Positions 1 to 6,579 of a stretch of 10,603 bases of DNA are shown here, one piece after another; position 1 is the stretch's first letter; every line of letters begins with the position of its first letter. The notes under the pieces are model-generated. The model ran no database searches. It was not told the DNA's origin and was given only the letters and a program-made list of their open reading frames with translations. The position numbers were made by a program, and so were the translations under genes. Source of the DNA: JANYHY01 sp043784605 (GTDB taxonomy: Bacteria; Myxococcota_A; Polyangia; Polyangiales; Polyangiaceae); contig JAYVYD010000364.1 of assembly GCA_043784605.1 (NCBI GenBank), positions 1 to 10,603 on the forward strand. The letters are read 5' to 3'.

Positions 1-1706
1 CCGCCGACCACGACCCCGTGACCGTCCTCGTTGGAACCTCGGCGCTGGAGCTCGGGCGACGCATCTGCGAGGCCAAGGTCCCGAAGCGCGATCCGTCGAC
101 GCCGATCTTGTTGAAGCCCAACATCGGCGGCTTCGACTACATCAAGAACGGCGCGGACGACGGTGTGAAGGGGCGCACCACCGATCCCGAGTTCACGCGT
201 GGAGTCATCAAGTGCCTGAAGGCGCGCGGGTTCACCAAGATCACGGTGGCCGAGGGGTGGGGCGCGACGCACAAGGACTGGGAGCGCCTGGCGAAGGTCG
301 GCGGCTACGAGAAGATGTGCGCAGAGGAGGGCGTTCCTCTCGTCGCGATGGACGACGACGGCGTCTTCGACGTGGAGGGCGACAAGCCTGGCAAGCCGAT
401 CAAGGTGCTCGGCATGGACAAGACGAACGTCCCCACGCTGCTCATGCCGAAGATACTCGCCCTTCACTTGGACCACGGCATGTTCATCTCGTTGCCCAAG
501 GTCAAAGCGCATCGCTTCGCCGTGTTCTCGCTCGGCATCAAAGGGACGCAGGGCACGATCGATCTCTCGGACGCGTCACCTGCGTTCAATCAGAAGTGGC
601 GCACGCACAAAGAGATCGTTCCGCTGATGAAGGCGCAGAAGCGCGGTGAGCCCGAGGATCGCGCGGCGTGGGTGCACGCGCTCGAGATCTTCGGTGAGCG
701 GATCGCGGACGCGCTCGAGATCAACACGCCGGACGTCGTGCTCGCAGAGGGAGCTCCCGCGATGGGCGGCGACGGCTTCCAGAAGCTCTTCCCATCCGAC
801 GAGCTCTACGCGATCGGCGGCACCAACGTCGTGCTCGTCGATCGCATCGGCGCGCAGATGCTTGGCATGTGGGACAACGCAGATCTCGGGCGCGAGCTCG
901 GCGGTCACACGACATCGCCGCTCCTCGAGGCGGCAGCGCGCAAGCTCGACATCGACATCTCGAGTCCGGTGGTGGATGGCGATGGCAAGGGTTTGCTCGA
1001 CAAGCCGCGTCGGGTCGATTTCGACTCCATGATGTCGTTCTCGATTCACAGCGCCGGTGCGCCGTCCGTCGCGCAGAAGCCCGAGGTGCATGCGGCGCCG
1101 CTTGGCCCGGAGACGATCACGGTGGACGGCAAGGGCGACGACCCCGCGTGGAAGCGCGCGACGCCAGCGACATGGGACACCGACTGGTCTGGCAAGAAGA
1201 CGAGCGTCGTCACGCACGTGCGGTTCGTCTGGTCGAAAGATGTCATCCACATGTTGGTCGAGAATGACGGTGCCGGTCTCTTCTCCGACGCGAGCGCGCC
1301 CACGAGCGTCGAGCGAACGAAGCTCTACGAAGAAGACTGCAACGAGCTATTCCTCGCGCCGTCCGCAAGTCACCCGAAGAAGTACTTCGAGTTGGAACTG
1401 GGTCCACTCGGACACTTCATGGATGCGTCGATCGATCGCGAGAGCTCTCCACCGAAGGCCGATCTCGCGTGGTCGAGCGGCGTCGTGTCTGCGACCCATA
1501 CCGACGAGGTCGCGCACACGTCGACGATCGAGGCGCGCATCCCGAGCGTCGTCAGCGGGCTCGCCCCGGGCACCAGACTCCAGCTCAATCTGTTTCGCAT
1601 GGAGGGCAAAAAAAAGCGGCTCTATCTCGCGTGGAGCCCGACGCGCACGGGCAGGCCCGACTTTCACGTTCCGGACGCGTTCGGAACCCTCGTCATCGAC
1701 CCATGA
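1..1706 (+). CDS. DUF362 domain protein with C-terminal CBM9-like domain (5' end outside window)
   Basis: The frame is open from base 3 to the TGA at 1704. A GTG at 18 could serve as a start, but the codons before it (ADHDP) read smoothly into the domain and no ribosome site can be seen, so I treat the gene as cut by the window edge. Counting from that GTG, residues about 1-345 look like DUF362: ILLKPNIGG at 30-38, SLPKVKAHRF at 158-167 followed by GIKGTQGT, and VLAEGAPAMGGDG at 241-253. Residues about 365-560 look like a CBM9-type carbohydrate-binding beta-sandwich: ITVDGKGDDPAW, YEEDCNELFLAP, and a C-terminal AWSPTRTGRPDFHVPDAFG. DUF362 proteins sometimes carry ferredoxin-type iron-sulfur motifs; the scattered Cys here (17, 66, 101, 441) do not form one. 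The biochemical role is unknown. A sugar-binding surface role is inferred only from the second domain. The next gene starts within 20 bp, so co-transcription is likely. Confidence 0.88.
   Translation, partial: ADHDPVTVLVGTSALELGRRICEAKVPKRDPSTPILLKPNIGGFDYIKNGADDGVKGRTTDPEFTRGVIKCLKARGFTKITVAEGWGATHKDWERLAKVGGYEKMCAEEGVPLVAMDDDGVFDVEGDKPGKPIKVLGMDKTNVPTLLMPKILALHLDHGMFISLPKVKAHRFAVFSLGIKGTQGTIDLSDASPAFNQKWRTHKEIVPLMKAQKRGEPEDRAAWVHALEIFGERIADALEINTPDVVLAEGAPAMGGDGFQKLFPSDELYAIGGTNVVLVDRIGAQMLGMWDNADLGRELGGHTTSPLLEAAARKLDIDISSPVVDGDGKGLLDKPRRVDFDSMMSFSIHSAGAPSVAQKPEVHAAPLGPETITVDGKGDDPAWKRATPATWDTDWSGKKTSVVTHVRFVWSKDVIHMLVENDGAGLFSDASAPTSVERTKLYEEDCNELFLAPSASHPKKYFELELGPLGHFMDASIDRESSPPKADLAWSSGVVSATHTDEVAHTSTIEARIPSVVSGLAPGTRLQLNLFRMEGKKKRLYLAWSPTRTGRPDFHVPDAFGTLVIDP
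1608..1616 (+). other. A8G slippery run (A AAA AAG) near the 3' end of the DUF362 gene
   Basis: Eight consecutive A residues followed by G are read as AAA AAA AAG in frame, which contains the heptamer A AAA AAG known from dnaX-type -1 frameshifting. GGAGG lies at 1601-1605, just upstream. A small 5-bp stem (CGCGT 1628-1632 with ACGCG 1641-1645) lies downstream. The -1 frame is open from here through the whole next gene to 2548. The normal frame also makes good CBM9-like sequence to its stop, so this is not an assembly error. Actual slippage is unproven: the stem is weak, and its 11-nt spacing, like the GGAGG position, is not ideal for -1 shifting. Confidence 0.3.
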
Positions 1707-1723
1707 GCTATGCTTTGACCATC

Positions 1724-2548
1724 ATGCGCTCGTCTCGACTTTACGTTCTCGTGCTCTGTGCCTGCAGCGCGGATCGATTCGTCGCCGCGACCTCCAACGA
1801 TGGTGGGGCCGACGCGCCGGACGCGTCGCCGTCCGATGCGAACTTCTGCGCCAAGGTCATGCCCGCTCCGCAGTTCTGCATGGACTTCGACAACGGCAGC
1901 AAGACGTTAGCGCTCATCAACGGCACGGTCGCCTCGATCGCGCCCCTTCCCAACGAGACGGGAGGCGGAGTCGCGCAGCTCGTGATGGGGAGCACGTCTC
2001 CGTGGAGCCTCGTGACCACCACACCCGCCACCATCCTCGCGACGAGTAGGACGGCGGTTGCCTATGCACCCATCAGCTTGGTTAACAATCCACTCGGCGA
2101 CTACCGAATGATCGCGGGTGTGTACGTTCCTGCTTATAAGACGACTTCCGGGCCTAGCCAGGAGACCCGCCTCATGGGCTTCGGCCTCGCGAAGACGGGT
2201 ATGTCGGGTACGGCTCAACGGCAAGTCGCGATCTGGGTCTCGGCGCGCGCCAACGGAAAGCTCGCGCTCGCGTTGGCGCAGGTGGACGGAGTCAACCCCA
2301 CTGACTATCAGAGCCAGGAGTTCGCGAACCCGCCGGCCGGTGCGTTCTTGACCTTGGACGTCCACCTTCAATCGTCGAAGCTCTGCGAGCTCCGTGTCAC
2401 CGACAAGAACGGCGAGACGGTGGCCGCGACGCTCAACGCGAACGCGATCTTCGGCGAGGCCGACACGAGCAACGCCTTCTTCGGCCAAGTGGTCTATCCG
2501 CCCATGTCGGCCATCGTGGCCGGCTTCGATGACGTGCTGATTCCGTAG
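1724..2548 (+). CDS. Lipoprotein, jelly-roll (concanavalin-like) type, function unknown
   Basis: The 274-aa product begins MRSSRLYVLVLCAC. The short basic n-region and hydrophobic core end in a lipobox-like LCAC, making Cys14 the likely lipidated residue. This favours the ATG at 1724. An in-frame ATG at 1703 overlaps the upstream stop (ATGA) and would add seven residues. Residues 22-40 are an Asp/Ala/Ser/Gly-rich linker, common in myxobacterial surface lipoproteins. The body starts with FCMDFDNGS (51-59) and ends AIVAGFDDVLIP. In my reading, an opening 'F-C-x-D-F-D' strand and a closing 'G-F-D-D-V' strand suggest a LamG/concanavalin-like beta-sandwich, but this is inference. Cys42, Cys52 and Cys221 could form a disulfide. 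The gene follows the DUF362-CBM9 gene directly, so both may be made together for the cell surface. It is tail-to-tail with the next gene, 3 bp apart. No catalytic motif is visible. Confidence 0.8.
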   Translation: MRSSRLYVLVLCACSADRFVAATSNDGGADAPDASPSDANFCAKVMPAPQFCMDFDNGSKTLALINGTVASIAPLPNETGGGVAQLVMGSTSPWSLVTTTPATILATSRTAVAYAPISLVNNPLGDYRMIAGVYVPAYKTTSGPSQETRLMGFGLAKTGMSGTAQRQVAIWVSARANGKLALALAQVDGVNPTDYQSQEFANPPAGAFLTLDVHLQSSKLCELRVTDKNGETVAATLNANAIFGEADTSNAFFGQVVYPPMSAIVAGFDDVLIP

Positions 2549-2568
2549 CGGTCACCGATACGGACCGC
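2548..2568. terminator. Weak hairpin at convergent gene ends
   Basis: GCGGTC (2548-2553) and GACCGC (2563-2568) form a 6-bp stem with a 9-nt loop. It spans the 3-bp gap between two convergent stop codons and the last codons of the minus-strand gene. There is no T-tract on either side. A role in termination is possible but weakly supported. Confidence 0.2.
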
Positions 2569-3292
2569 GACCGAGCCGCACGATCGCGAGCGCGAGCAGG
2601 TGCGCTTGCTCGTCCAGACGCGACGACGCTTGTGCGTCCGCCGTGTGAAATCGTGTGAGCCGATCGTCGAAGGTCGCGTCGGGTGCGCGCGCACGTAGCT
2701 CGGCGATGAGGCGCACGAGGTTCTCTGCGACGCTCGCCGCCATGAGCTCGGCCAGGCCTTCGAAGAGGGTGCAGCTCTCCCGTACGACCCAGGCGTCGCC
2801 GGCCTTGCGGAACAGGAAGAGCACCTGCTCGCGCTCCTCGCGCGTCTTGGTGTCGGTGCGCGTGCTCTTCTTGCTTATCAACAACCCGCCGCTCGCGATC
2901 GCGCGACCTACGGCGAATGTACGCTCGGTCGTCGTGTGAGTTTGCGTCGTGTGCTCTCCGCGTACGGCGCGCAGAATCGCGAGCGTGTCCGTGAAGACGA
3001 GCTTTTCGCCGCCGGGCAAGATCATTGCGGTGTCGCTCAGGCGGAACTGCTCGACCTGCACCATCGCGTCGATGGATACGATGGCCTTCGCGTCGCACGC
3101 CACGGCACCGTGACCGCGCGCCCTCAGTTGGCCTAGCAGCGAGAGAGCGCGCGCTTGGTCGGCCGTGCGCAACAGCACCTTGGGTCGCTCGCCGGACAAC
3201 ATGATCCGTGCCTCGTAGAGCGCGACGCCGAGGTCCTTGGCGAGGTGCGTCGCCTCGTCTTCGACTGTGCCGTTCAGCTCGGCGAGCGCCAC
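2552..3292 (-). CDS. Conserved-looking protein of unknown function
   Basis: The start is a GTG at 3292, chosen because GGAGG lies 11 nt upstream (3304-3308) and because longer versions would run into the divergent gene. A TTG at 3310 is the alternative. The product is 246 aa with no signal peptide or membrane segment, so it is probably cytoplasmic. Residues 11-75 (LAKDLGVALYEARIML, then VLLRTADQARALSLLGQLRARGHGAVACD) look like a small alpha-beta domain with a helix followed by a strand. Residues 76-112 seem to be beta strands (QVEQFRLSDTAMIL). Residues 113-152 are Thr/Arg-rich. The C-terminal part, EQVLFLFRKAGDAWVVRESCTLFEGL followed by helices to the end, looks like a second domain. My impression is of a myxobacterial family without an assigned role. 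I cannot name a fold or reaction. It shares a short divergent control region with the crotonase gene. Confidence 0.72.
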   Translation of the reverse strand: MALAELNGTVEDEATHLAKDLGVALYEARIMLSGERPKVLLRTADQARALSLLGQLRARGHGAVACDAKAIVSIDAMVQVEQFRLSDTAMILPGGEKLVFTDTLAILRAVRGEHTTQTHTTTERTFAVGRAIASGGLLISKKSTRTDTKTREEREQVLFLFRKAGDAWVVRESCTLFEGLAELMAASVAENLVRLIAELRARAPDATFDDRLTRFHTADAQASSRLDEQAHLLALAIVRLGRGPYR

Positions 3293-3343
3293 GAGAAACA
3301 GGACCTCCAACGTAGCAACGGAGCGCCGTGGTAGACACAGGCA
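3293..3343. promoter_or_regulatory. Very short divergent intergenic region
   Basis: Only 51 bp separate the GTG of the minus-strand gene from the ATG of the crotonase gene. If both are transcribed from here, their promoters must overlap each other or the neighbouring coding ends. GGAGG on the minus strand (3304-3308) is the only clear ribosome site; the crotonase ATG has just a weak ACAGG. I see no convincing -35/-10 pair. Confidence 0.35.
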
Positions 3344-4123
3344 ATGAGCGAAGACACGATCGTCACCGAGCGTCGCGGACACTTGTGGCTCATCGGGGTG
3401 AACCGCCCGAAGAAGATGAACGCGTTCGACGCGGACATGCTGCGTTTGCTCGGCGAAGCGTTCGGAGAGCTGGAGCGTGATCCCGAGCTCCGCTGCGGCG
3501 TCATTCACGCGAACGGCGAGCACTTCACCGCGGGCCTCGACCTCGCGAACGTCGCGCCGCTGATCATGAGCGGTCAGCAGACACTCCTCGGCGGCGGTGA
3601 GATCGACCCTTGGGGCGTGCACGGCAAGGTGCGCACGAAGCCCACCGTCATCGCGGTGCATGGCCGCTGCCTCACGCTCGGGATCGAGCTGTGCCTCGCG
3701 CAAGACATCACGGTGGCGGCCTCGAATACCAAGTTCGCGCAGATCGAAATCAAGCGCGGCATCTTCCCGTTCGGCGGCGCGACGTTCCGCTTCGTGAGCA
3801 CGGCGGGGTGGGGCAATGCGATGCGTTGGCTGCTCACGGGCGACGAGTTCGACGCGCAAGAGGCGCTACGCATCGGCCTCGTTCAAGAGGTCACCGAGCC
3901 CGGAAAACAGCTCGATCGCGCGATCGCGATCGCCGAGACCATCGCCGCGCAGGCACCCCTCGGCGTGATGGCGACGCTTGCGTCCGCGCGTCGATCGTTG
4001 ACGGAGCAAGCGGCCGCGCAGGCCCTCTTGCCGGAGCTCATGAAGCTGATGGGGAGCGACGACGCGCGCGAAGGGATGATGAGCTTCATGGAGCGCCGCC
4101 AAGCGAAGTTCACCGGAAAGTGA
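3344..4123 (+). CDS. Crotonase-family enoyl-CoA hydratase/isomerase
   Basis: The 259-aa length is typical for the crotonase fold. The family hydrates or isomerises acyl-CoA thioesters using two backbone NH groups to hold the thioester oxygen. HFTAGLDL (60-67) supplies the first half of that oxyanion hole, and Gly113 in GRCLTLGIEL the second. The two acid/base glutamates of enoyl-CoA hydratase (rat Glu144 and Glu164, 20 residues apart) have counterparts at Glu115 (GIEL) and Glu135 (AQIEI), also 20 apart, so hydratase activity is plausible. The usual Gly-Gly-Gly of the second motif is Thr-Leu-Gly here, which I associate with a subgroup simply called crotonase/enoyl-CoA hydratase family; the substrate is unknown. 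Residues 136-145 (IKRGIFPFGG) and 164-183 (LTGDEFDAQEALRIGLVQEV) match the conserved C-terminal half. ATG at 3344 gives a normal N-terminus. The protein is cytoplasmic. Confidence 0.93.
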   Translation: MSEDTIVTERRGHLWLIGVNRPKKMNAFDADMLRLLGEAFGELERDPELRCGVIHANGEHFTAGLDLANVAPLIMSGQQTLLGGGEIDPWGVHGKVRTKPTVIAVHGRCLTLGIELCLAQDITVAASNTKFAQIEIKRGIFPFGGATFRFVSTAGWGNAMRWLLTGDEFDAQEALRIGLVQEVTEPGKQLDRAIAIAETIAAQAPLGVMATLASARRSLTEQAAAQALLPELMKLMGSDDAREGMMSFMERRQAKFTGK

Positions 4124-4132
4124 GCCCGGAAG

Positions 4133-4627
4133 TCACTTGACAATGCGGCCGTCGGTGATGCGCTCACCGACTCTCAACGAACCTTCGTCGCGTGGAGAGT
4201 CATAGTAGAAGTCCCCACGCTCACCCGAGCTCGAGGTGACCTCGAAGTGGAAGCCGCCGCCCTTGGTGGACCGACAAGGACCCGCCCACGTCTCGCGCCC
4301 GTCCACGCTCCTGAGGGTCGCGGTGCAGCGACCCGGCCAGCAGTCTCGAGTGATGTGCACCGAATAACGGCACTCCGGAGCGCCGAGCGTTCGCCCGTCT
4401 TGCTCGAACACCACGAACGCGAGCCCGCCCGCCGCGCACGCGCGCGCTTGCTGCTGCGTCGTTTCCGGGAAGCGCGACACGCCACGCCGCTCTGCGTAAT
4501 TCGGCGGAAGCTGTCGCGGCCATGCCTCCCCCTGCGGCGGCCAGACCGGCGGGCTCGGATCGGCAGGCGGGCTCGCATTCAGGGCGCACGCCGTTAGCAA
4601 CGACAAGATCAGTAGGTGCGCTCGCAT
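4133..4627 (-). CDS. Small Cys-rich lipoprotein, unknown function
   Basis: The ATG at 4627 is chosen because it begins a textbook lipoprotein signal, MRAHLLILSLLTAC, with lipobox LTAC and lipidated Cys14; the frame is open further up to 4681, but that extension would bury the signal. The product is 164 aa. Residues 17-45 are a Pro-rich linker (SPPADPSPPVWPPQG). The folded part carries five more Cys (64, 86, 96, 101, 118), including CRYSVHITRDCWPGRC at 86-101, suggesting a disulfide-bonded extracytoplasmic domain. The tail is rich in beta-type sequence (FHFEVTSSSGERGDFYYD). I do not recognise a family. It is divergent from the thioesterase operon and convergent with the crotonase gene (9-bp gap). 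Confidence 0.75.
   Translation of the reverse strand: MRAHLLILSLLTACALNASPPADPSPPVWPPQGEAWPRQLPPNYAERRGVSRFPETTQQQARACAAGGLAFVVFEQDGRTLGAPECRYSVHITRDCWPGRCTATLRSVDGRETWAGPCRSTKGGGFHFEVTSSSGERGDFYYDSPRDEGSLRVGERITDGRIVK
4151..4171. terminator. 8-bp hairpin after the crotonase gene
   Basis: GTCGGTGA (4151-4158) and TCACCGAC (4164-4171) form a perfect 8-bp stem with a 5-nt loop, beginning 28 nt after the crotonase stop. It lies inside the last codons of the convergent lipoprotein gene. No T-tract follows on the plus strand. A smaller 6-bp repeat (AAGTGA 4118-4123 with TCACTT 4133-4138) sits just before it; this simply reflects both proteins ending in Lys-TGA. Confidence 0.35.
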
Positions 4628-4713
4628 GGCCACGTCGTGCACTATTTCACCGCTCCCAAGTACGCCGTTGCGCGTGGACATCTACCCTGTGGGCGACTAC
4701 CAGCAAGACGCCC
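4628..4713. promoter_or_regulatory. Divergent promoter region (inferred)
   Basis: These 86 bp separate the start of the minus-strand lipoprotein from the plus-strand thioesterase and must hold the 5' signals of both unless transcription starts elsewhere. It includes an AT-richer patch around ACTATTTCACC (4640-4650) and the palindrome GTGCAC near 4636. I could not assign -35/-10 boxes with confidence, and neither start has a strong Shine-Dalgarno sequence. Confidence 0.4.
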
Positions 4714-5139
4714 ATGTTCTCTCCGTTCCGCTCCGTGCAGCACGTCTACTTCGATGATCTCGACGCGCTCAACATCCTCCACAACGTGCGTTTCTTGCTC
4801 TTCACGGAGCGCGCGCGCGGCGAGCTGTTCGATGCGCTCGGCTTTCACTGGGACGACGACCTCGTGACGAACCCGGACAAGTTCCACGTCGTCGCCGAGC
4901 ACGCGATCAAGTACCTCGTGCCCGTGCGCGGCCTCAATGACCTCGTGGTGCTCCTCACGCCGACGCACCTCGGGCGATCGAGCGTCGTGTTGAGCGCGCG
5001 CGTTGAGGCCATGCACGGCAACACGCTCCATGCGGAGTGTACGACGCGCCTGGTGCGCTTGGACGCTGCGACGAGCAAGCCTTGTCCGTGGAGCGATCGC
5101 TTCCGCACCGCGATCCTCCCCATGGTCGGCAAGTCGTGA
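4714..5139 (+). CDS. Hotdog-fold acyl-CoA thioesterase, 4HBT-like
   Basis: The 141-aa product starts at the ATG at 4714; upstream codons in this frame are Arg/Trp/Pro-rich shadow sequence. The N-terminus VYFDDLDALNILHNVRFLLFTERARGEL is the classic 4-hydroxybenzoyl-CoA thioesterase pattern (strand, Asp, small loop, hot-dog helix). Asp17 falls at the position of the catalytic Asp17 of Pseudomonas 4HBT. His23 and Asn24 follow at the start of the helix. Length fits the single-domain family (about 130-150 aa), which works as dimers or tetramers hydrolysing acyl-CoA to free acid and CoA in the cytoplasm. The substrate cannot be read from the sequence. It is first in an apparent operon: its stop overlaps the next start by 4 bp (GTGA), implying translational coupling with the M28 peptidase. 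Confidence 0.88.
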   Translation: MFSPFRSVQHVYFDDLDALNILHNVRFLLFTERARGELFDALGFHWDDDLVTNPDKFHVVAEHAIKYLVPVRGLNDLVVLLTPTHLGRSSVVLSARVEAMHGNTLHAECTTRLVRLDAATSKPCPWSDRFRTAILPMVGKS

Positions 5140-6548
5140 AACGCGCTCTCCTCGTCTCGCTGCTCGCGACCTCCTGCGTGCACGAGCATGAGCGCGTCGT
5201 CATTCGTGAGGTCCTCGTTCGTACCCAACCGACGGCGCCGCCACCGAGTCCGCCGCCACCGACTCTCACGTGCCCTAGCGGTGGGTTCGCCTACACGACG
5301 ATGCGCTCTCTGTCCGACGAGGTCGGTCCCCGTCTCACGGGTAGCGCAGGCGATCCGCTCGCCGTCGCTTGGGGAGTGCGAGCGATGACGGCGGCTGGGT
5401 TGTCCGATGTACACACCGAGCCCGTCACCGCCGCCGCGTGGGCGCGGGTGTCCGAGTCCGCCTCCATCGTGAGCCCGCCTGTCGCTTTCTCGGTCACGGC
5501 GCTCGGAGGCAGCGTGTCCACTCCCAAGGGAGGCGTGCGCGCCCCTGTCGTGAGGTTCGACTCGCTCCTTGCGCTGCAGAATGCCGCGGATTTGGCGGGC
5601 AAGATCGCGTTCGTTGACGTGTCCATCGTTCGCGCGAAGGACGGTCATGGCTACGGCGACGGCGTGCCCGTGCGCATCAACGGCGCGATAGAGGCCTCCA
5701 AGAAGCACGCGACCGCGATCGTGATCCGCTCGGTAGGCACGGATCACTCGCGCCTGCCGCATACGGGTGTCATGCGCTACGAGGACGGTACGGCCAAAAT
5801 TCCCGCTGGCGCGCTTTCCACGGACGACGCCGATCTGCTCACGCGCACGCTCGCTCGCGATCCGAACGCGCTGCTGCGGCTCGACCTGCAGACCAAGACG
5901 CTCGGCCTTGTCGCGACCGCGAACGTCGTCGGCGAAGTGAAGGGGCGCGGACCCGGCATCGTGCTGCTCGGAGGCCACCTCGACTCTTGGGATCTCGGCC
6001 GCGGCGCAGTGGACGACGGCGCAGGCATCGGCATCGTGCTCGCTGCGGCGCGCGGCGTCCTCGCGCAAGGCACTCCCAAGCGCACGGTGCGCGTCGTCTT
6101 CTTCGCCTCCGAGGAGAACAGCGGCGCGGGCAGCAAGGCTTATCTCGAGGCTCACGAGTCCGAGCTCGATCGTCACGTCGCGGCGCTCGAGTCCGATCAC
6201 GGCGCGGGCATGGCGTATGCGGTTCGCTTCCTAGGCGGCCCTGCCGCGACTCCCTCGGCAAAGGCCTTGTTGTCAGGCATTCCGACGATCGATTGGCTCG
6301 ACGCGGACGCTTCGGGCGGCGCCGACATCGCGCCGTTGAGAGAACGAGGCGTGCCCATCCTCGACGTGCTCCAAGACGCCAGCGAGTACTTCGACGTGCA
6401 TCACACTGCGGCCGACGTCCCCGAAGCGGCCGATCCGAAAGCGATGACTCATGCGTCGTGCGCGGTCTTCGAGGTCGCCTCACGCCTCGCCAACTCGGAC
6501 CTCGATCTCGGTCGCATCGAGGACGGCAAGCGCAAACAGAAATGGTAA
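5136..6548 (+). CDS. M28-family metallopeptidase lipoprotein (carboxypeptidase Q-like)
   Basis: The GTG at 5136 overlaps the thioesterase stop and begins MKRALLVSLLATSC, a short lipoprotein signal with likely lipid Cys14 (Ala rather than Leu at -3, slightly atypical). A Pro-rich linker (TAPPPSPPPPT, 33-43) follows. The 470-aa product has a protease-associated-like insert at about 130-225 and an M28 catalytic domain. Expected zinc ligands and catalytic residues are all present: His281 and Asp283 (GGHLDSWDLG), Asp293 (VDDGAG), Glu326-Glu327 (ASEENSGAGS), Asp354 (ESDHGAG) and His423 (HHTAAD). The order and spacing fit two-zinc aminopeptidase/dipeptidase enzymes of the plasma glutamate carboxypeptidase (carboxypeptidase Q) type. 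It probably trims peptides outside the cytoplasmic membrane. Its position between two cytoplasmic acyl-type enzymes is odd and does not explain its substrate. Confidence 0.92.
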   Translation: MKRALLVSLLATSCVHEHERVVIREVLVRTQPTAPPPSPPPPTLTCPSGGFAYTTMRSLSDEVGPRLTGSAGDPLAVAWGVRAMTAAGLSDVHTEPVTAAAWARVSESASIVSPPVAFSVTALGGSVSTPKGGVRAPVVRFDSLLALQNAADLAGKIAFVDVSIVRAKDGHGYGDGVPVRINGAIEASKKHATAIVIRSVGTDHSRLPHTGVMRYEDGTAKIPAGALSTDDADLLTRTLARDPNALLRLDLQTKTLGLVATANVVGEVKGRGPGIVLLGGHLDSWDLGRGAVDDGAGIGIVLAAARGVLAQGTPKRTVRVVFFASEENSGAGSKAYLEAHESELDRHVAALESDHGAGMAYAVRFLGGPAATPSAKALLSGIPTIDWLDADASGGADIAPLRERGVPILDVLQDASEYFDVHHTAADVPEAADPKAMTHASCAVFEVASRLANSDLDLGRIEDGKRKQKW

Positions 6549-6564
6549 TGGACCGGACTTCGTA

Positions 6565-6572
6565 AAGGGAGA
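6565..6572 (+). promoter_or_regulatory. Shine-Dalgarno AAGGGAGA for the SDR gene
   Basis: AAGGGAGA lies 7 nt before the ATG at 6580. It is the strongest ribosome site in the window and fixes the SDR start, although the frame is open further upstream. It suggests that the SDR is translated independently of the preceding peptidase gene, 31 bp away. Confidence 0.75.
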
Positions 6573-6579
6573 CACGCAC

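Noticed and set aside
18..20. GTG as true start of the DUF362 gene
   Set aside because: The frame is open to the window edge, only 17 bases are visible upstream, and the preceding residues fit the protein; the real start is probably outside.
1469..1702. Upstream extension of the lipoprotein frame to 1469
   Set aside because: It would bury the lipoprotein signal under 78 or more shadow-like residues; only relevant if frameshifting at 1608-1616 occurs, treated as a finding.
1057..2049. Plus-strand open frame overlapping the end of the DUF362 gene and the lipoprotein
   Set aside because: Extremely Arg/Ser-rich shadow of two better-supported genes.
3907..3945. Cluster of GATCGCG/GCGATCGC words
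   Set aside because: It encodes ordinary residues (LDRAIAIAETIA) in the crotonase and such words are frequent by chance at this base composition.
4845..6200. Long open frame on the minus strand, antisense to thioesterase and peptidase
   Set aside because: The peptide is Arg/Asp/His-rich with no domain or signal, and opposite it lie two clear enzyme families. In GC-rich DNA such antisense frames are expected.
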